Source of the DNA: Callorhinus ursinus
Lineage: Eukaryota; Chordata; Mammalia; Carnivora; Otariidae
Direction of reading: 5' to 3'
Length of the DNA: 64,000 nt
NCBI RefSeq assembly: GCF_003265705.1
Contig: NW_020313285.1
Coordinates: forward strand, 17,162,817 to 17,226,816
Positions within the stretch are counted from its first letter, which is position 1. Every line of letters starts with the position of its first letter. Of the stretch, positions 1 through 9,765 are shown piece by piece. A program made the position numbers and the translations under genes. The notes below the pieces were generated by a model. It worked only from the letters and a program-made list of their open reading frames with translations. It was not told where the DNA came from and made no database searches.

Positions 1-221
1 GTAATCTTGACAATAATTCAGTTTTAGCATATGTCCAAAATTTAAACTAATCCTAATTTGAAGAATGAATGTTATAAATAAAGAACTAAGACTATGTCGG
101 TAGATATAGTATTAAAAGATAATAACGAAGACTCAGTTTTTTGCTTAGTAATAGTTCTTAAATTTCAGCAAGCAGCTGCCAGAGCCATGATTATAATTTC
201 AGACCCTATCTGAATATGTAA
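1..221. other. AT-rich intronic DNA, nothing recognised
   Basis: No coding signal, RNA gene or repeat family was recognised in this AT-rich stretch. By position it lies downstream of ZCCHC10 exon 1 on that gene's strand, so it is probably ZCCHC10 intron. Confidence 0.4.
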
Positions 222-233
222 TGTCATAGCAAA

Positions 234-433
234 AAAAAAAAATTTTTTTTAAAGATTTTGACAGAGAGACAGCGAGAGGGAACACAAGCAGGGGGAGTGG
301 GAGAGGGAGAAGCAGGCTTCCCGCGGAGCAGGGAGCCCAATGTGGGGCTTGTTGTGGGGCTTGATCCCAGGAGCCTGGGATCGTGACCTGAGCCGAAGGC
401 AGACACTTAACAACTCAGCCACCCAGGCGCCCC
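234..433 (-). mobile_element. CAN-SINE (minus), first of two stacked copies
   Basis: Reads as the reverse complement of a CAN-SINE: poly-T, AAGATTTT, GAACACAAGCAGGGGGAGTG body, then CCACCCAGGCGCCCC (the tRNA-like head). The target duplication is TGTCATAGCAAA at 222-233 and 434-445. The tail region has lost most of its ATTTATTT repeats. Confidence 0.9.
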
Positions 434-451
434 TGTCATAGCAAATTTTTA

Positions 452-645
452 TTTATTTTCTATTTTTATTTTATTTATTTATTTGAGAGAGAGAGAGAGA
501 GAGCACAAGAAGGGGGAGTAGCAGAGCAGGAAAAGCAGACTCCCCGCTGAGCAGGGAGCCTGATGTGGGACTCGATCCCAGGACCCTGGGATCCCGACCC
601 GAGTTGAAGGCAGACACCCAACTGACTGAGCGACCCAGGCGCCCT
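452..645 (-). mobile_element. CAN-SINE (minus), second stacked copy
   Basis: A full-length minus CAN-SINE with a long GA-dinucleotide tract after ATTTATTTG. Flanks ATAGCAAATTTTTA occur at 438-451 and 646-659. The left flank overlaps the right duplication of the neighbouring SINE, so two copies used the same target one after the other. Confidence 0.9.
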
Positions 646-843
646 ATAGCAAATTTTTAAGAGCATCAATAATAAAACACTCTATGGCCTTAATAGTAGC
701 TTTTGAGGCAAAAAGAACCATTTAACATATTACACAATTGTACAATGCACCCCAGAAATAATAAATTCAGAAACATTAAAGATAACTTGTAAAAGCATAA
801 AATCATGACTCTCATACAAATACATATAAAACAAACACATGTC

Positions 844-1034
844 GGGGCGCCTGGGTGGCTCAGTCGTTAAGAGTCTGCCTTCAGCTCAGGTCATAGTCCC
901 AGGGTCCTGGGTTCGAGCCCCGCATCAGGCTCCCTGCTCCGCGGGAAGCCTGATTCTTCCTCTCCCTCTCCCCCTGCTTGTGTTCCCTCTCTTGCTGTGT
1001 CTCTCTCTGTCAAATAAATAAAATCTTTAAAAAG
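844..1034 (+). mobile_element. CAN-SINE (plus)
   Basis: Starts GGGGCGCCTGGGTGGCTCAG and ends in a CT-rich body and AAATAAATAAAATC tail. Perfect 12-base duplication CAAACACATGTC at 832-843 and 1035-1046 suggests a fairly young insertion. Confidence 0.92.
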
Positions 1035-1494
1035 CAAACACATGTCAAAGGTTTTCTCTAATCATTAATTAATAAAGGAACCAGTAAGACGGTGTAACGG
1101 GTTCAAAAGACAATTCAAAAAACACACATATATATGCAATCAGGAATGCTGAAATGAATTTACAGGTAGTTAAAAACTAGTCAATAGCCACATTGCAAGA
1201 ATCATCTGTAGCTCGTTTTTATGGGTAAGAATCTTTTCTATCAGTTTTCCATACCTTACAGAGTTATAAAATAGCTCAAAGACAATGATGCATAGGCCCT
1301 CATAGAGTCACATAGCCAGGAAGAGTGGATTAGCTAAGATACCTAGTAATATTTATTTTGAAATCCATTTCAAAGCGTTTCACAATATTTCCTAACAATG
1401 AAACTATGATTGGTAGTGTTGGGAAGCCTCTCAGAATCAAGGACATGAAATCTTCTCCAACTCATAGGTTGTTTTTCCAATATTAAGAAACTTA

Positions 1495-1917
1495 ATGTTT
1501 TTTAAATCAATTTTATTTTTGGGCACCTGGGTGGCTCAGTTGGTTAGGCGACTGCCTTCGGCTCAGGTCATGATCCTGGAGTCCCGGGATCGAGTCCCAC
1601 ATCGGGCTCCCTGCTAAGCAGGGAGTCTGCTTCTCCCTCTGACCCTCCCCCCTCTCATGTGCTCTCTCTCTCTCTCATTCTCGCTCTCTCAAATAAATAA
1701 ATAAAATCTTAAAAAAAATCAATTTTATTTTTTTTAAAGAGAGAGACAGAGCGAGCATGAGAGCAAGTGGGGGAGGGGCAGAAGGAGAGAATCTTCAAGC
1801 AGACTCCGCACTTAGTGTGGAGCCCAATGCAGGGACTGATCCCACAACACCATGATACTCATGACCTGAGCTGAAAGCAAGGGTTGGAGGCTCAACCTGC
1901 TGAGCCACCCAGGTGGC
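1495..1917 (-). mobile_element. Older CAN-SINE (minus) split by a younger SINE
   Basis: The body at 1733-1917 is a diverged minus SINE (GAGCATGAGAGCAAGTGGGG, CCACCCAGGTGGCCC). Its target duplication, CCAATATTAAGAAACTTA at 1477-1494 and 1918-1935, brackets both it and the plus-strand SINE at 1521-1715, so the latter landed in its A-rich tail. Confidence 0.85.
1521..1715 (+). mobile_element. CAN-SINE (plus), GGAGTCCCGGGATCG subtype, nested
   Basis: Has the subtype features CTGGAGTCCCGGGATCGAG and CTCTGACCC. The 17-base duplication AAATCAATTTTATTTTT lies at 1504-1520 and 1716-1732, within the tail of the older minus SINE. Confidence 0.9.
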
Positions 1918-2050
1918 CCAATATTAAGAAACTTACAACTTAAGATCCCATCTATTAAAAATATTATCCACCAGCTCTGTAGAGTTTTCTGTTGCTATCA
2001 ATAGAATATTCACAAATATCTAAAGCCCATCTATGATTGACATGTTCTTT

Positions 2051-2204
2051 TTTTTTTAATTTATTTATTTGACAGAGAGAGACACAGCAAGAGAGGGAAC
2101 ACAAGCAGGGGGATTGGGAGAGGGAGAAGCAGGCCTCCCACCGAGCAGGGAGCCCAATGTGGGGCTCAGGCAGATGCTTAACAACTGAGCCACGCAGGCG
2201 CCCT
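2051..2204 (-). mobile_element. CAN-SINE (minus) with internal deletion
   Basis: Tail and body are intact up to ATGTGGGGCTC, then the usual ATCCCAGGACCCTGGGATCA block is missing and the sequence resumes at GGCAGATGCTTAAC. Flanked by TGATTGACATGTTCT at 2036-2050 and 2205-2219. Confidence 0.88.
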
Positions 2205-2500
2205 TGATTGACATGTTCTAACCATTAACTAATCACCCCTAAAAACAGTGATCTTCCACAGAGAGTGCTGAATGAGGCCAACTTATAATTTATAACTTTA
2301 TAGCATTTCTTTCTAACCATGTGGATACCCTATTCACAATATTCCATTTCTATATTCTAAGCTAAGGTCTAAAGAAGTGTTCTAATGGTACAGGCTTTTT
2401 ATATGACATGACCTTTGATACCTAAGATAGTAGGACATGCCTGCTATATTGATGACCTATTGTTGGCGGAGGTAAAGAATGGGCACTTTGTATATGTTCT

Positions 2501-2539
2501 TTTTTTTTTTAAGATTTATTTATTTCCACCTAGGCACCC
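2501..2539 (-). mobile_element. CAN-SINE stump: only tail and head edge left
   Basis: Poly-T, AAGATTTATTTATTT and then CCACCTAGGCACCCC are joined directly, so about 150 bases of SINE body are absent. The flanks CACTTTGTATATGTTCT (2484-2500) and CACTTTGCATATGTTCT (2540-2556) show it began as a genuine insertion. Confidence 0.8.
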
Positions 2540-2569
2540 CACTTTGCATATGTTCTTAACTGCTAGTAA

Positions 2570-3440
2570 GAATATAAGTTGCACCAACTTTCTGAAGCAC
2601 CATTTGGTAACTACAAGAAAAATCTTAAAAATGTACATACCAAAAAAAACCAAACAAGACAGTAAAAATGATGATTATCTATGTGGAAAATCCCTAGGAA
2701 TCTACAACAGAGCTACTAGAACTAATAAATTAGTAAAGTCATAGGATACAAGATCAATTTACAAAAGTCAATTGTATTTCTACAAACTAGCAACTAACAG
2801 TTAAAACAATTGAAATAAAAAATACTACTACAATACTTAGATATAAATCTGATGAAAGTTGTTCAACACCTCTACACTGAATTATAAAACATTGGTGAGA
2901 TAAGTTAAAAACCTTAAAAAAAATGAATACATTTTCGAACACATATTCATGGGTCAGAAAACTTAAGACTGTTCAAGTATCCATTCTTCAAAAGCTGATC
3001 TATACATTCAATGCAATCTCAATTGAAATCTCAGCAGTTTCTTTTGTGGAAATTGATAACCTGATTCTAAAATGCAGATGAAAACACAAATAATCTAAAA
3101 TAGTTGCAACAACTGTGAAAAAGAACAAAATTAGAGGACTCACATTACCTGATTTCAAGACTTATTATAAAGCTACAGTTATGACAGTATGGTGTTTACA
3201 TAAACAAACAGATCAATGAAACAGAATAGAATCCACACACATACATGGGCAGCTGTTTTGTGACAAAGGTGCAAAAGAAATTCAGTAGAGAAAAATGTCT
3301 TTTCAACTACTGGTACTGGAACAATTAGATTGCGATGTGCAAAAAGACAAACTTTGAAGAAGTTTGCCAGTTTCCAATAAGATTTCTGAAAAAGTTACTA
3401 CATGGTCAAGCAATCCACTCTTAGGTTATGTACCTAAGGA
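2570..3440 (+). mobile_element. Old L1 fragment, sense, ORF2 C-terminal region
   Basis: The sequence resembles the end of L1 ORF2 and beyond: TAGGATACAAGATCAATTTA, the segment with CTGATTTCAAGACTTATTAT, and the stretch around TGGTACTGGAACAATTAGAT. Many stops and indels make it non-functional. It continues after intervening SINEs at about 4316-4965. Confidence 0.75.
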
Positions 3441-3452
3441 AAAGGGTAAACT

Positions 3453-3645
3453 CAGGGCACCTGTGTGGCTCAGTCTGTTAAGCATCTGCCTTTGGCTCAG
3501 GTCATGATCCTGGGGTCCTGGGATTGAGGCCCACACTGGGGTCCCTGCTCAGTGGGGAGCCTGTTTCTCCCTCTCCCTCGGCCCCTTCCCTCTGCTTGTG
3601 CTCTCACTCGCGCTCTCTCTCTCTTGCAAAAATAAATTAATAAAA
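3453..3645 (+). mobile_element. CAN-SINE (plus), diverged
   Basis: Begins AGGGCACCTGTGTGGCTCAG and ends CTCTTGCAAAAATAAATTAA plus an A-run. No clean target duplication was found. It sits inside the old L1. Confidence 0.82.
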
Positions 3646-3744
3646 AAAAAAAGAAAAAGGAAAACCTAAGTTTACACAAAAGACTACACAGGGCCCTCGG
3701 GTGGCTCAGCCTTTATTTTATTTTTTTAAAAGAACGAACACTAG

Positions 3745-3943
3745 ATACTTTTTTTTTTTTAAGATATTATTTATTTGACAGAGAGTCACAGCGCGAGAGG
3801 GAACACAAGCAGGGGGAGTGGGAGAGGGAGAAGCAGGCTTCCTGCTTGAGCAGGGAGCCCGATGTGGGGCTCGATCCCAGGACCCTGGGATCATGACCTG
3901 AACTGAAGGCAGATGCTTAAACGGCTGAGCCACCCAGGCGCCC
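3745..3943 (-). mobile_element. CAN-SINE (minus), nested
   Basis: Complete minus element with GAACACAAGCAGGGGGAGTG and CCACCCAGGCGCCCC, lying back to back with the next minus copy inside an older plus SINE. Confidence 0.88.
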
Positions 3944-4153
3944 CTATTTTTTTTTTTTTTTTAAGATTTTATTTAGTTATTTGACAGGGAGAGACAGCGA
4001 GAGAGAGAACACAAAGCAGGGGGAATAGGAGAGGGAGAAGCAGGTTTCCCGCCTAGCATAGAGCCCGATGTAGGTAGGGCTCGATCCCAGGAACCTGGGA
4101 TCATGACCTGAGCCAAAGGCAGATGCTTAATGACTAAGCCACCCAGGCGCCCC
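3944..4153 (-). mobile_element. CAN-SINE (minus), nested, second copy
   Basis: Complete minus element. A small duplication, GATGTAGGTAGGGCTCG in place of GATGTGGGGCTCG, distinguishes it from the copy immediately to the left. Confidence 0.88.
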
Positions 4154-4315
4154 TGAGCCTGACTCCTGATTTTGGCTCAGGTCATGATCTCAGGGTTGTG
4201 AGATTAAGCCTGCATAAGGCTCAAGGTGGGCAGGGAGTCTGCTTAAGATTCTTTTTCCCTCTCCCTCTGCCCTGCCCCACGCTCTGGTATGAGCTCTCTC
4301 TCTCAAAACAAACAA

Positions 4316-4965
4316 AACACCCGAAACTATATGTAAACATTTATAGCACTTTTATTAAAAATAACCCCAAACTTGGGGTGCCTGGGTGGCTCAGGTGTTA
4401 AGCGTCTGCCTTTGGCTCAGGTCATGATCCGGGGTCCTGGGATCAAGCCCCACATCCGGCTCTTTGCTCCGCAGGAAGCCTGCTTCTCCCTCTCCCACTC
4501 CCCCTGCTTGTGTTCCCTCTCTCACTGTGTTTCTCTCTCAAATAAAAAAAAAAAAAGATAACGCCAAACTGGAAACAATCAAAATGTCCTTCAAATGGCA
4601 AATGGATAAACAAACTTGTATATCCATACGATGGGATACTATAAGCAATAATTAAAAAAAGAAGAATGCACCTTTAATACATGCAAGAACTTCAGTGGAT
4701 CTCAAAGAAATTAACCAAGTGAAAGATGCTGGACTCAAAAGGTTACACATTGATTCTACTCATACAACATTCTGGAAAAGGTAAAATCACAGGGACAGAC
4801 AAAAATCAGTGGCTTTCAGAGGGTGGGGTAAAGGGTTTACTTACAAGGCCTGTGAAGAAATTTTTCATGTTGAAATTGTTCTATATCTTGATTTTGGTGG
4901 TGGTTACATGACTATAGGTTATCTGTCAGAATTCATAGAACCATACATTAAAAAGAATAAATTTC
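4316..4965 (+). mobile_element. Old L1 fragment, sense, 3' part
   Basis: Contains the conserved L1 string around AATGTCCTTCAAATGGCAAA, ATGGATAAACAAACTTGTAT and CATACGATGGGATACTAT, then the 3' untranslated segment. It is probably the same insertion as the L1 to the left and is interrupted by a SINE at 4374-4557. Confidence 0.75.
4374..4557 (+). mobile_element. CAN-SINE (plus) inside L1
   Basis: Flanked by ATAACCCCAAACT (4361-4373) and ATAACGCCAAACT (4558-4570), one mismatch. Standard head, CCCCTGCTTGTGTTCCCTCT body and A-run. Confidence 0.9.
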
Positions 4966-5066
4966 GGGGGCCTTGGCTCAGTTGGTAGAGTATGCAACTT
5001 TTGATCCTGGAATTGTAAATTCAAGCCCCATGTTGGGTGGAGAGATCATTAAAAAATTTAAAAATC
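4966..5066 (+). mobile_element. Short old CAN-SINE without CT-rich body
   Basis: GGCTCAGTTGGTAGAGTATG and CAAGCCCCATGTTGGGTGGA followed directly by ATCATTAAAAAATTTAAAAA. This is the short older CAN-SINE form. Its tail was hit by the next SINE. Confidence 0.7.
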
Positions 5067-5068
5067 TT

Positions 5069-5256
5069 GGGCGCCTGGGTGGCTCAGTTGGTTAAGCGAC
5101 TGCCTTCGGCTCAGGTCATGATCCTGGAGTCCCAGGATCGAGTCCCGCATCGGGCTCCCTGCTCCGCAGGGGGTCTGCTTCTCCCTCTGACCCTCCCCCC
5201 TCTCATGTGCTCTCTCTCTCTCATTCTCTCTCTCAAATAAATAATATCTTTAAAAA
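5069..5256 (+). mobile_element. CAN-SINE (plus), GGAGTCCC subtype
   Basis: Inserted in the tail of the short SINE at left; AAAAAATTTAAAAATCTT repeats at 5051-5068 and 5257-5274. The perfect 18-base duplication fits a young element. Confidence 0.9.
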
Positions 5257-5285
5257 AAAAAATTTAAAAATCTTAAAAAAAAATA

Positions 5286-5692
5286 AAAAGAGGGTGACTC
5301 AGTAGGTTAAGCATCCAATTCTTGATTTAGCTCAGGTCATGAACTCATGGTCATGAGGTAGAGCCCCACCATCAGGCTCTGTGATGGGCATGGAGCCTGC
5401 TTAAGATTCTCTCTTCCTGGGCCACCTGGGTGGCTCAGTCAGTTGAGCATCTGACTTTAGCTCAGGTCATGATCTCCAGGTCCTGGGATGGAGCCCTACA
5501 CTGGACTCCCTGCTCAGTGGGGAGTCTGCTTCTTCCTCTCCCTCTGCCCCTCCCCTGCTTGTGCACTCGCATGCTCTCTTTCTCAGATAAATAAAATCTT
5601 AAAAAAAAAAAAAAAAGATTCTCCCTCTGCACCACCCCCACCCCCGCTCGTGCACACATGCTGTCTCTCTCTTTCTCTCAAAAATAAATATG
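5286..5692 (+). mobile_element. Old CAN-SINE (plus) split by another plus SINE
   Basis: Left part 5286-5414 (GGTGACTCAGTAGGTTAAGC, GGAGCCTGCTTAAGATTCTC) and right part 5616-5692 (CT-rich, CTCAAAAATAAATA). The inner copy separates them. Confidence 0.78.
5415..5615 (+). mobile_element. CAN-SINE (plus), nested
   Basis: Starts near GGGCCACCTGGGTGGCTCAG and ends with an A-run. AAGATTCTCTCT (5403-5414) and AAGATTCTCCCT (5616-5627) are the target duplication. Confidence 0.85.
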
Positions 5693-5819
5693 TGCAATGA
5701 ATTTTGCTAAATGTAAATTAAATATCAGTAAACCTGGTTTTAAAAAAAGTCTATACATTTAACCCAGAATAATGGATATATGCAAAAATTTAGTTGTATA
5801 TTTATTATAGGAAGTACAA

Positions 5820-6290
5820 TATGGTTTATAAGAGTAAACCTGATGGAAACTACACTTAAAGTGAGCACAGCATAATGTATAAACTTTTGGAATCACTATG
5901 TTGTACAACTGAAACTAACGTAACGTGTCAACTATACTCAAAAAAAGAAAAAAAAAGGTAAACTTAACTATCCAACCGCAAAGGAAATGTTATTTCCACT
6001 AACATTATTTTCTAATAACAAAAAGTTATTGTGCTATTGTTTATCCATAAGGAACACTATGAGGCCATTTAAAATATTAAAAATGGCCTGAAAGGTTATA
6101 CATTAATATGTAAAAATGATTATCTTTGGGATAGGGTTATAATATATTTTTTGTTAGCTGTATTCTCTAACTTGCCTACAGTGAACATGGACTGCATGTG
6201 AAGTCATAAAACAAGTTGTAAAAGATATTTTTCAAAGGAACATATAACTAAGGAATATAGGAGAGTGCTAAAGGCCTGTAAGATTAATAT
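5820..6290 (+). mobile_element. L1 3' end and probable adjoining L1 remnant
   Basis: GAATCACTATGTTGTACAAC followed by TGAAACTAACGTAACGTGTC and an A-rich tail at about 5940-5957 is a typical mammalian L1 3' end. The AT-rich stretch to 6290 (AACACTATGAGGCCATTTAA) resembles another old L1 3' region, less surely. Confidence 0.6.
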
Positions 6291-6403
6291 CTAAGCCTAA
6301 TATAAATAAATACCCTACCAAAATAAGCTGAGGCTTGTGAAAAGTATCAAGAACAACAAAAATTGTTTTGTGTTTTAGTTACATTTAAAGTACAAAGAAC
6401 CAA

Positions 6404-6584
6404 GGGCACCTGGGTGGCTCAGATGGTTAAGTGTCTGCCTTCGGCTCAGGTCATGATCCCAGGGTCCTGGGATCGAGTCTGCCGTCGGGCTCCCTGCTCC
6501 TTGGGAGCCTGCTTCTCCCTCTGCCTCTCTCTCTCTCTCTCTCTGTCTTTCATGAATAAATAAATAAAATCTTTAAAAAAAAAT
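6404..6584 (+). mobile_element. CAN-SINE (plus)
   Basis: Perfect 17-base duplication AAAGTACAAAGAACCAA at 6387-6403 and 6585-6601. The CT-rich body is reduced to a (CT)n run. Confidence 0.92.
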
Positions 6585-6604
6585 AAAGTACAAAGAACCA
6601 AAAA

Positions 6605-7200
6605 AGGGATAGGCTCATTATTTGGGGTGCTAGGCGAATACATCACCAATGTTAAATTATAGGCTGAGAGTACAAGCAGGATTATTTTTATTTTGCTTCA
6701 ATCTTCACTCAAACACAATGATATGCGGAATGAGAAGAGTAGAACTGAACCTCAAGATAGTGAGGGGTGTGTAATGGAGTGCTTTTATCCACTCTGAATG
6801 TGTTTAAGTCACAATGGCCCAAGTGACTGCTCCCCAACATACCAGAGATTTTCCAGGTGAGTTGACTATACTGCTGCTGGTAATCTGAGAGACCCTGGCG
6901 AGCAGGAGTGGTGCTGAAAGACTAGAAGTAGGCACATGCAGTTTTGATTTTCAAAGTGGGGAGATAGGTAGATTCCACAAACTAGAGCAGTGAACTTGAC
7001 ATTCATTCTAGGCAAAATTCTGGCTGGATTTATTAAATCCATTCAGAAAGAAAAGCCCTGATCACTAAGTATCAAATCATTAGATTAATACTCTTACTGG
7101 CTTTTGGGAATTTGTATGTCAATAAGGCATCTTGGAAAGTCTCTTAGAATATCCATGTGAACAAAACAGAACAATTAGGTAGATCAGTTGAACATCCTGG
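6605..7200. other. Non-repetitive intronic DNA, nothing recognised
   Basis: No exon, RNA gene or repeat family could be recognised on either strand. Confidence 0.4.
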
Positions 7201-7217
7201 ACAAAAGACTACTGTTT

Positions 7218-7434
7218 TTTTGGTTTGTTTTTTAAGATTTTATTTATTTATTTGACAGAGAGAGAGAGAGAGAGAGAGAGGCAGCACAAGCAGGGAGAGC
7301 TTCAGGCAGAGAGAGAGGGAGAAGCAGGCCTCTTGCTGAACAGGGAGCCCAACTCGGAGCTTGATCCCAGGAGCCTGGGATCATGACCTGAGCCAAAGGC
7401 AGTTGCTTAACCAACTGAGCCACCCAGGTGCCCC
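7218..7434 (-). mobile_element. CAN-SINE (minus) with long GA tract
   Basis: Flanked by ACAAAAGACTACTGTTT at 7201-7217 and 7435-7451, perfect. An expanded (GA)n follows TTTGACAG. Confidence 0.92.
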
Positions 7435-7451
7435 ACAAAAGACTACTGTTT

Positions 7452-7700
7452 AATGGGTTGACGTAATGTATAGAGAGGTATCCAGTGATGGCCTGAGGGC
7501 TTGGTCCTCAGTTTGGACTTGTTCATCATTTTATAAATGACTTGGAGGACACAGATGTGTCTCTTTATCCAACCTGCAGCTGACCCAAAGCTAAGAGGGA
7601 GGGCTAATACAAAGGATGACCAAATCAGGATCCAAAAATGTCTTGACAAGCTAGAACTCAGTGTCAAATCTAACAAGATGAAATTAACAAGTGTAAACGT
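7452..7700 (+). mobile_element. Ancient CR1/L3-type LINE fragment (sense)
   Basis: Plus-strand translation gives a broken string including FIQPAADPKLRGRANT and LDKLELSVKSNKMKL. This matches the pattern of the reverse-transcriptase end of CR1/L3 LINEs (..F.ADDTKL.., then LDRLE..W....MKFN). It holds stops and frameshifts and is certainly dead. The assignment rests on remembered family patterns, not a search. Confidence 0.6.
7600..7669 (-). pseudogene. ZCCHC10: Broken counterpart of ZCCHC10 alternative exon 2
   Basis: On the minus strand a TTAG acceptor (7673-7670) is followed by a frame reading FDTEF, stop, LVKTF. As I recall it, the human long isoform continues after exon 1 with FDTELQPVKTFWILIQPS. 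The match runs codon by codon for the first part, then a one-base T insertion shifts the frame; the rest (WILIWSS) continues in the next frame. An in-frame TAG at 7653-7651, the frameshift and lack of a GT donor near 7600 mean it cannot be used as in human. The segment lies antisense within an L3-type LINE, suggesting the human exon arose from that repeat. Confidence 0.65.
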
Positions 7701-8150
7701 AAGTCTGACTCTTTAAGTCCAGAAGATCAACACCAGTACCGAGACAGGGGAAGTATGACTGGATGGTAATTCAAGTGGATAACACCTGCACTGTGGCAGG
7801 CCTTGCTTGTCCTATGCCTTCTCAGAAGCCTAGAACACAGGCCTAGGAGTTTGCTGTACCCTCTGGAGCCAGGCAGGAAGCCACAGATTGGATCCCGCGT
7901 CCCACACCCCTGCTGAGTTGGGGGCTGGCTTCTCAACCTTTAAAGTAGTGTAGTTTAAAAGAGGGGTGTTCTGTTTGCTTAAATATGGCCATTTAATTGA
8001 TATTTTTGAAACCTTTGAGGGGAATTAACTTTAGATGGCTTGCTTTCTGCTGTGGTTTTGATGTTCTCATCTAGAGAATAGCCAAATAATTAGACTTGAG
8101 ATATCACACAAGAAATAACGTGTCCTTAGAATAAACTTAAAAGACTGTAA
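7701..8150. other. Intronic DNA, nothing recognised
   Basis: No exon or repeat was firmly identified. The first part may be a further remnant of the LINE to the left. Confidence 0.35.
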
Positions 8151-8156
8151 AATTCT

Positions 8157-8372
8157 GGGGCCCTGGGTGGCTCAGTTGTTAAGCGTGTGTGCCTTCAGCT
8201 CAGGTCATGATCCCAGGGTCCTGGGATGGAGCCCGGCATCAGGCTCCCTGCTCTGCGGGAAGCCTGCTTCTCCCTCTCCCACTCCCCCTGCTTGTGTTTC
8301 CTCTCTTGCTGTATCTCTCTCTGTCAAATAAATAAATAAATAAATAAATAAAATCTTAAAAAAAAAAAAAAA
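8157..8372 (+). mobile_element. CAN-SINE (plus) with expanded AAAT tail
   Basis: Typical head (GGGCCCTGGGTGGCTCAG) and CCCCTGCTTGTGTTTCCTCT body. The tail has about seven AAAT units before the A-run, longer than most copies here. Confidence 0.9.
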
Positions 8373-8374
8373 TA

Positions 8375-9230
8375 ACCCACAACGTTTGTTGAACTTTCTG
8401 ATACTTCTGAGATGAGAAATAGCAATATTCTTTAGATTGCTAAAAGTCTTTCACTTCATATTTAAGTGGACATTGCTTGGTTTTGCCATCCTAGCATTTA
8501 TTATCTATCTAACCTACCTATCTAGCTCATCATCGGTTTATAGAGATCCATCCAATTGTGCTAGTAAAAGAAAGCAATCTGCCAATCAGAGCATCACAAT
8601 CCCTTAGACATGATTCAATCTACACAAATGAGATGCCATCAAGTTGAAGGTGAGAGGATATAAAGGACCAAAAAATAGTACAAACATCTTGGGACCAATG
8701 GAATGAACCTAACCTATCCAAGTGTGGAACTAACACCCAAAAGAGCAAACCTGAGAGTTAGGGACTCTGGTGACATAATTTAGCACACCTATTATGTATT
8801 ATATTCACTCCATTCTTGACTTCAGAATTGTCTGACTTTCAAGCCTTCTCCTCCACCAGGCATACTACCCTGACTCCCTAGGTCTTTATCCTGACGCTCA
8901 AGGAACTCTTTTCATCAGGTGTGAGAGGTAGAATCTGATGGAAAGAAGAGAAGGAAAGACAACAAAAAAAGAATAAAAAACAGAAATGTAAAAAGAAACA
9001 TACACATATGCAAGCTGACTATGAGTGATATATTATGGACTTGCAAATGGTAACAGCATGAAATGCTAAAAGAATGAGAAAATGGAGATTTTCGGGTGTG
9101 CACGTTGGTAGAAAAAAACGCTTTACAGGAAAGGGGCATGTAGGATGCTATCTGCATTACGTGTCCATGGCAAACCTCTTGTGCCACTCTCTCTTGGTCA
9201 TTAGCCACAATAGCCAACTTTCAGTTCTTA
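8375..9230. other. Intronic DNA, nothing recognised
   Basis: No exon, RNA or repeat recognised. A loose CTAT/CTAC-rich tract lies at about 8500-8525. Confidence 0.35.
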
Positions 9231-9245
9231 AAAACTAAAGTTCTT

Positions 9246-9411
9246 GGGAAGCCTAGGTGGCTTAGTCAGTTGTGTGGAGGACTCCCCGATTTCGGCTGAG
9301 GTCATGATCTCAGGGTTGGGGATCAAGCCCCATGCTGGGCTCCAAACTGGCTGTGTAGCCTGTTTAAGATTCTCTCTCCCCTCCCCCTCCCTCTCTTCAA
9401 AAAAAAAAAAG
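9246..9411 (+). mobile_element. Old CAN-SINE (plus)
   Basis: Diverged head GGGAAGCCTAGGTGGCTTAG and body. Duplication CTAAAGTTCTT at 9235-9245 and 9412-9422. Confidence 0.82.
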
Positions 9412-9469
9412 CTAAAGTTCTTTCCTGTCTGAAAGCAATTATGTCACTGTCTGATGCTCTTTCCCCAAA

Positions 9470-9765
9470 TCCTCTCACCACTGGCTCTTTTCTCACACTT
9501 CCAATCTCTGTTCAAATGCCACCACTTCAGAGATGTCTTTCCAGGCCAACCAATCTAACCTGGGCCTTTCTTTCCATCACCTCTTACTTCCTTCAAAGCT
9601 CTTAACACCAACTCTATTTACTTAAAATGTTTAGTTTATAGACTCTTTACCAATGGAATGTAAGTTTCCTGAAAGCAGGGATTCTTGCCTTGAACACCTC
9701 TTTTTCTTTATACCCAAATTCTGGCAGAGAGCGACAGATAATGAATAAATTATTATTTATGGAAG
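9470..9765 (+). mobile_element. L2 LINE 3' end (sense)
   Basis: Follows the L2 3' consensus: CTGTTCAAATGCCACCACTT, CAGAGATGTCTTTCC, AATGTAAGTTTCCTGAAAGC, and an ending AATGAATAAATTATTATTTA. No coding content remains. Confidence 0.75.

Larger units (their letters stand above)
3690..4315 (+). mobile_element. Old CAN-SINE (plus) broken by two minus SINEs
   Basis: The head is at about 3690-3714 (GGGCCCTCGGGTGGCTCAGC) and the remainder at about 4154-4315 (TTTGGCTCAGGTCATGATCT, GGCAGGGAGTCTGCTTAAG, CT-rich end). The two minus-strand SINEs between them are later insertions. Confidence 0.75.

Noticed and set aside
844..1034. CAN-SINE heads as functional tRNA genes
   Set aside because: They are tRNA-Lys-derived but diverged, lack a proper cloverleaf and continue into SINE bodies.
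5037..5240. Many similar small open frames ([15 protein letters not shown].., also at 22674, 50576, 51328, 53558)
   Set aside because: All are translations of the same CAN-SINE head and body, not genes.
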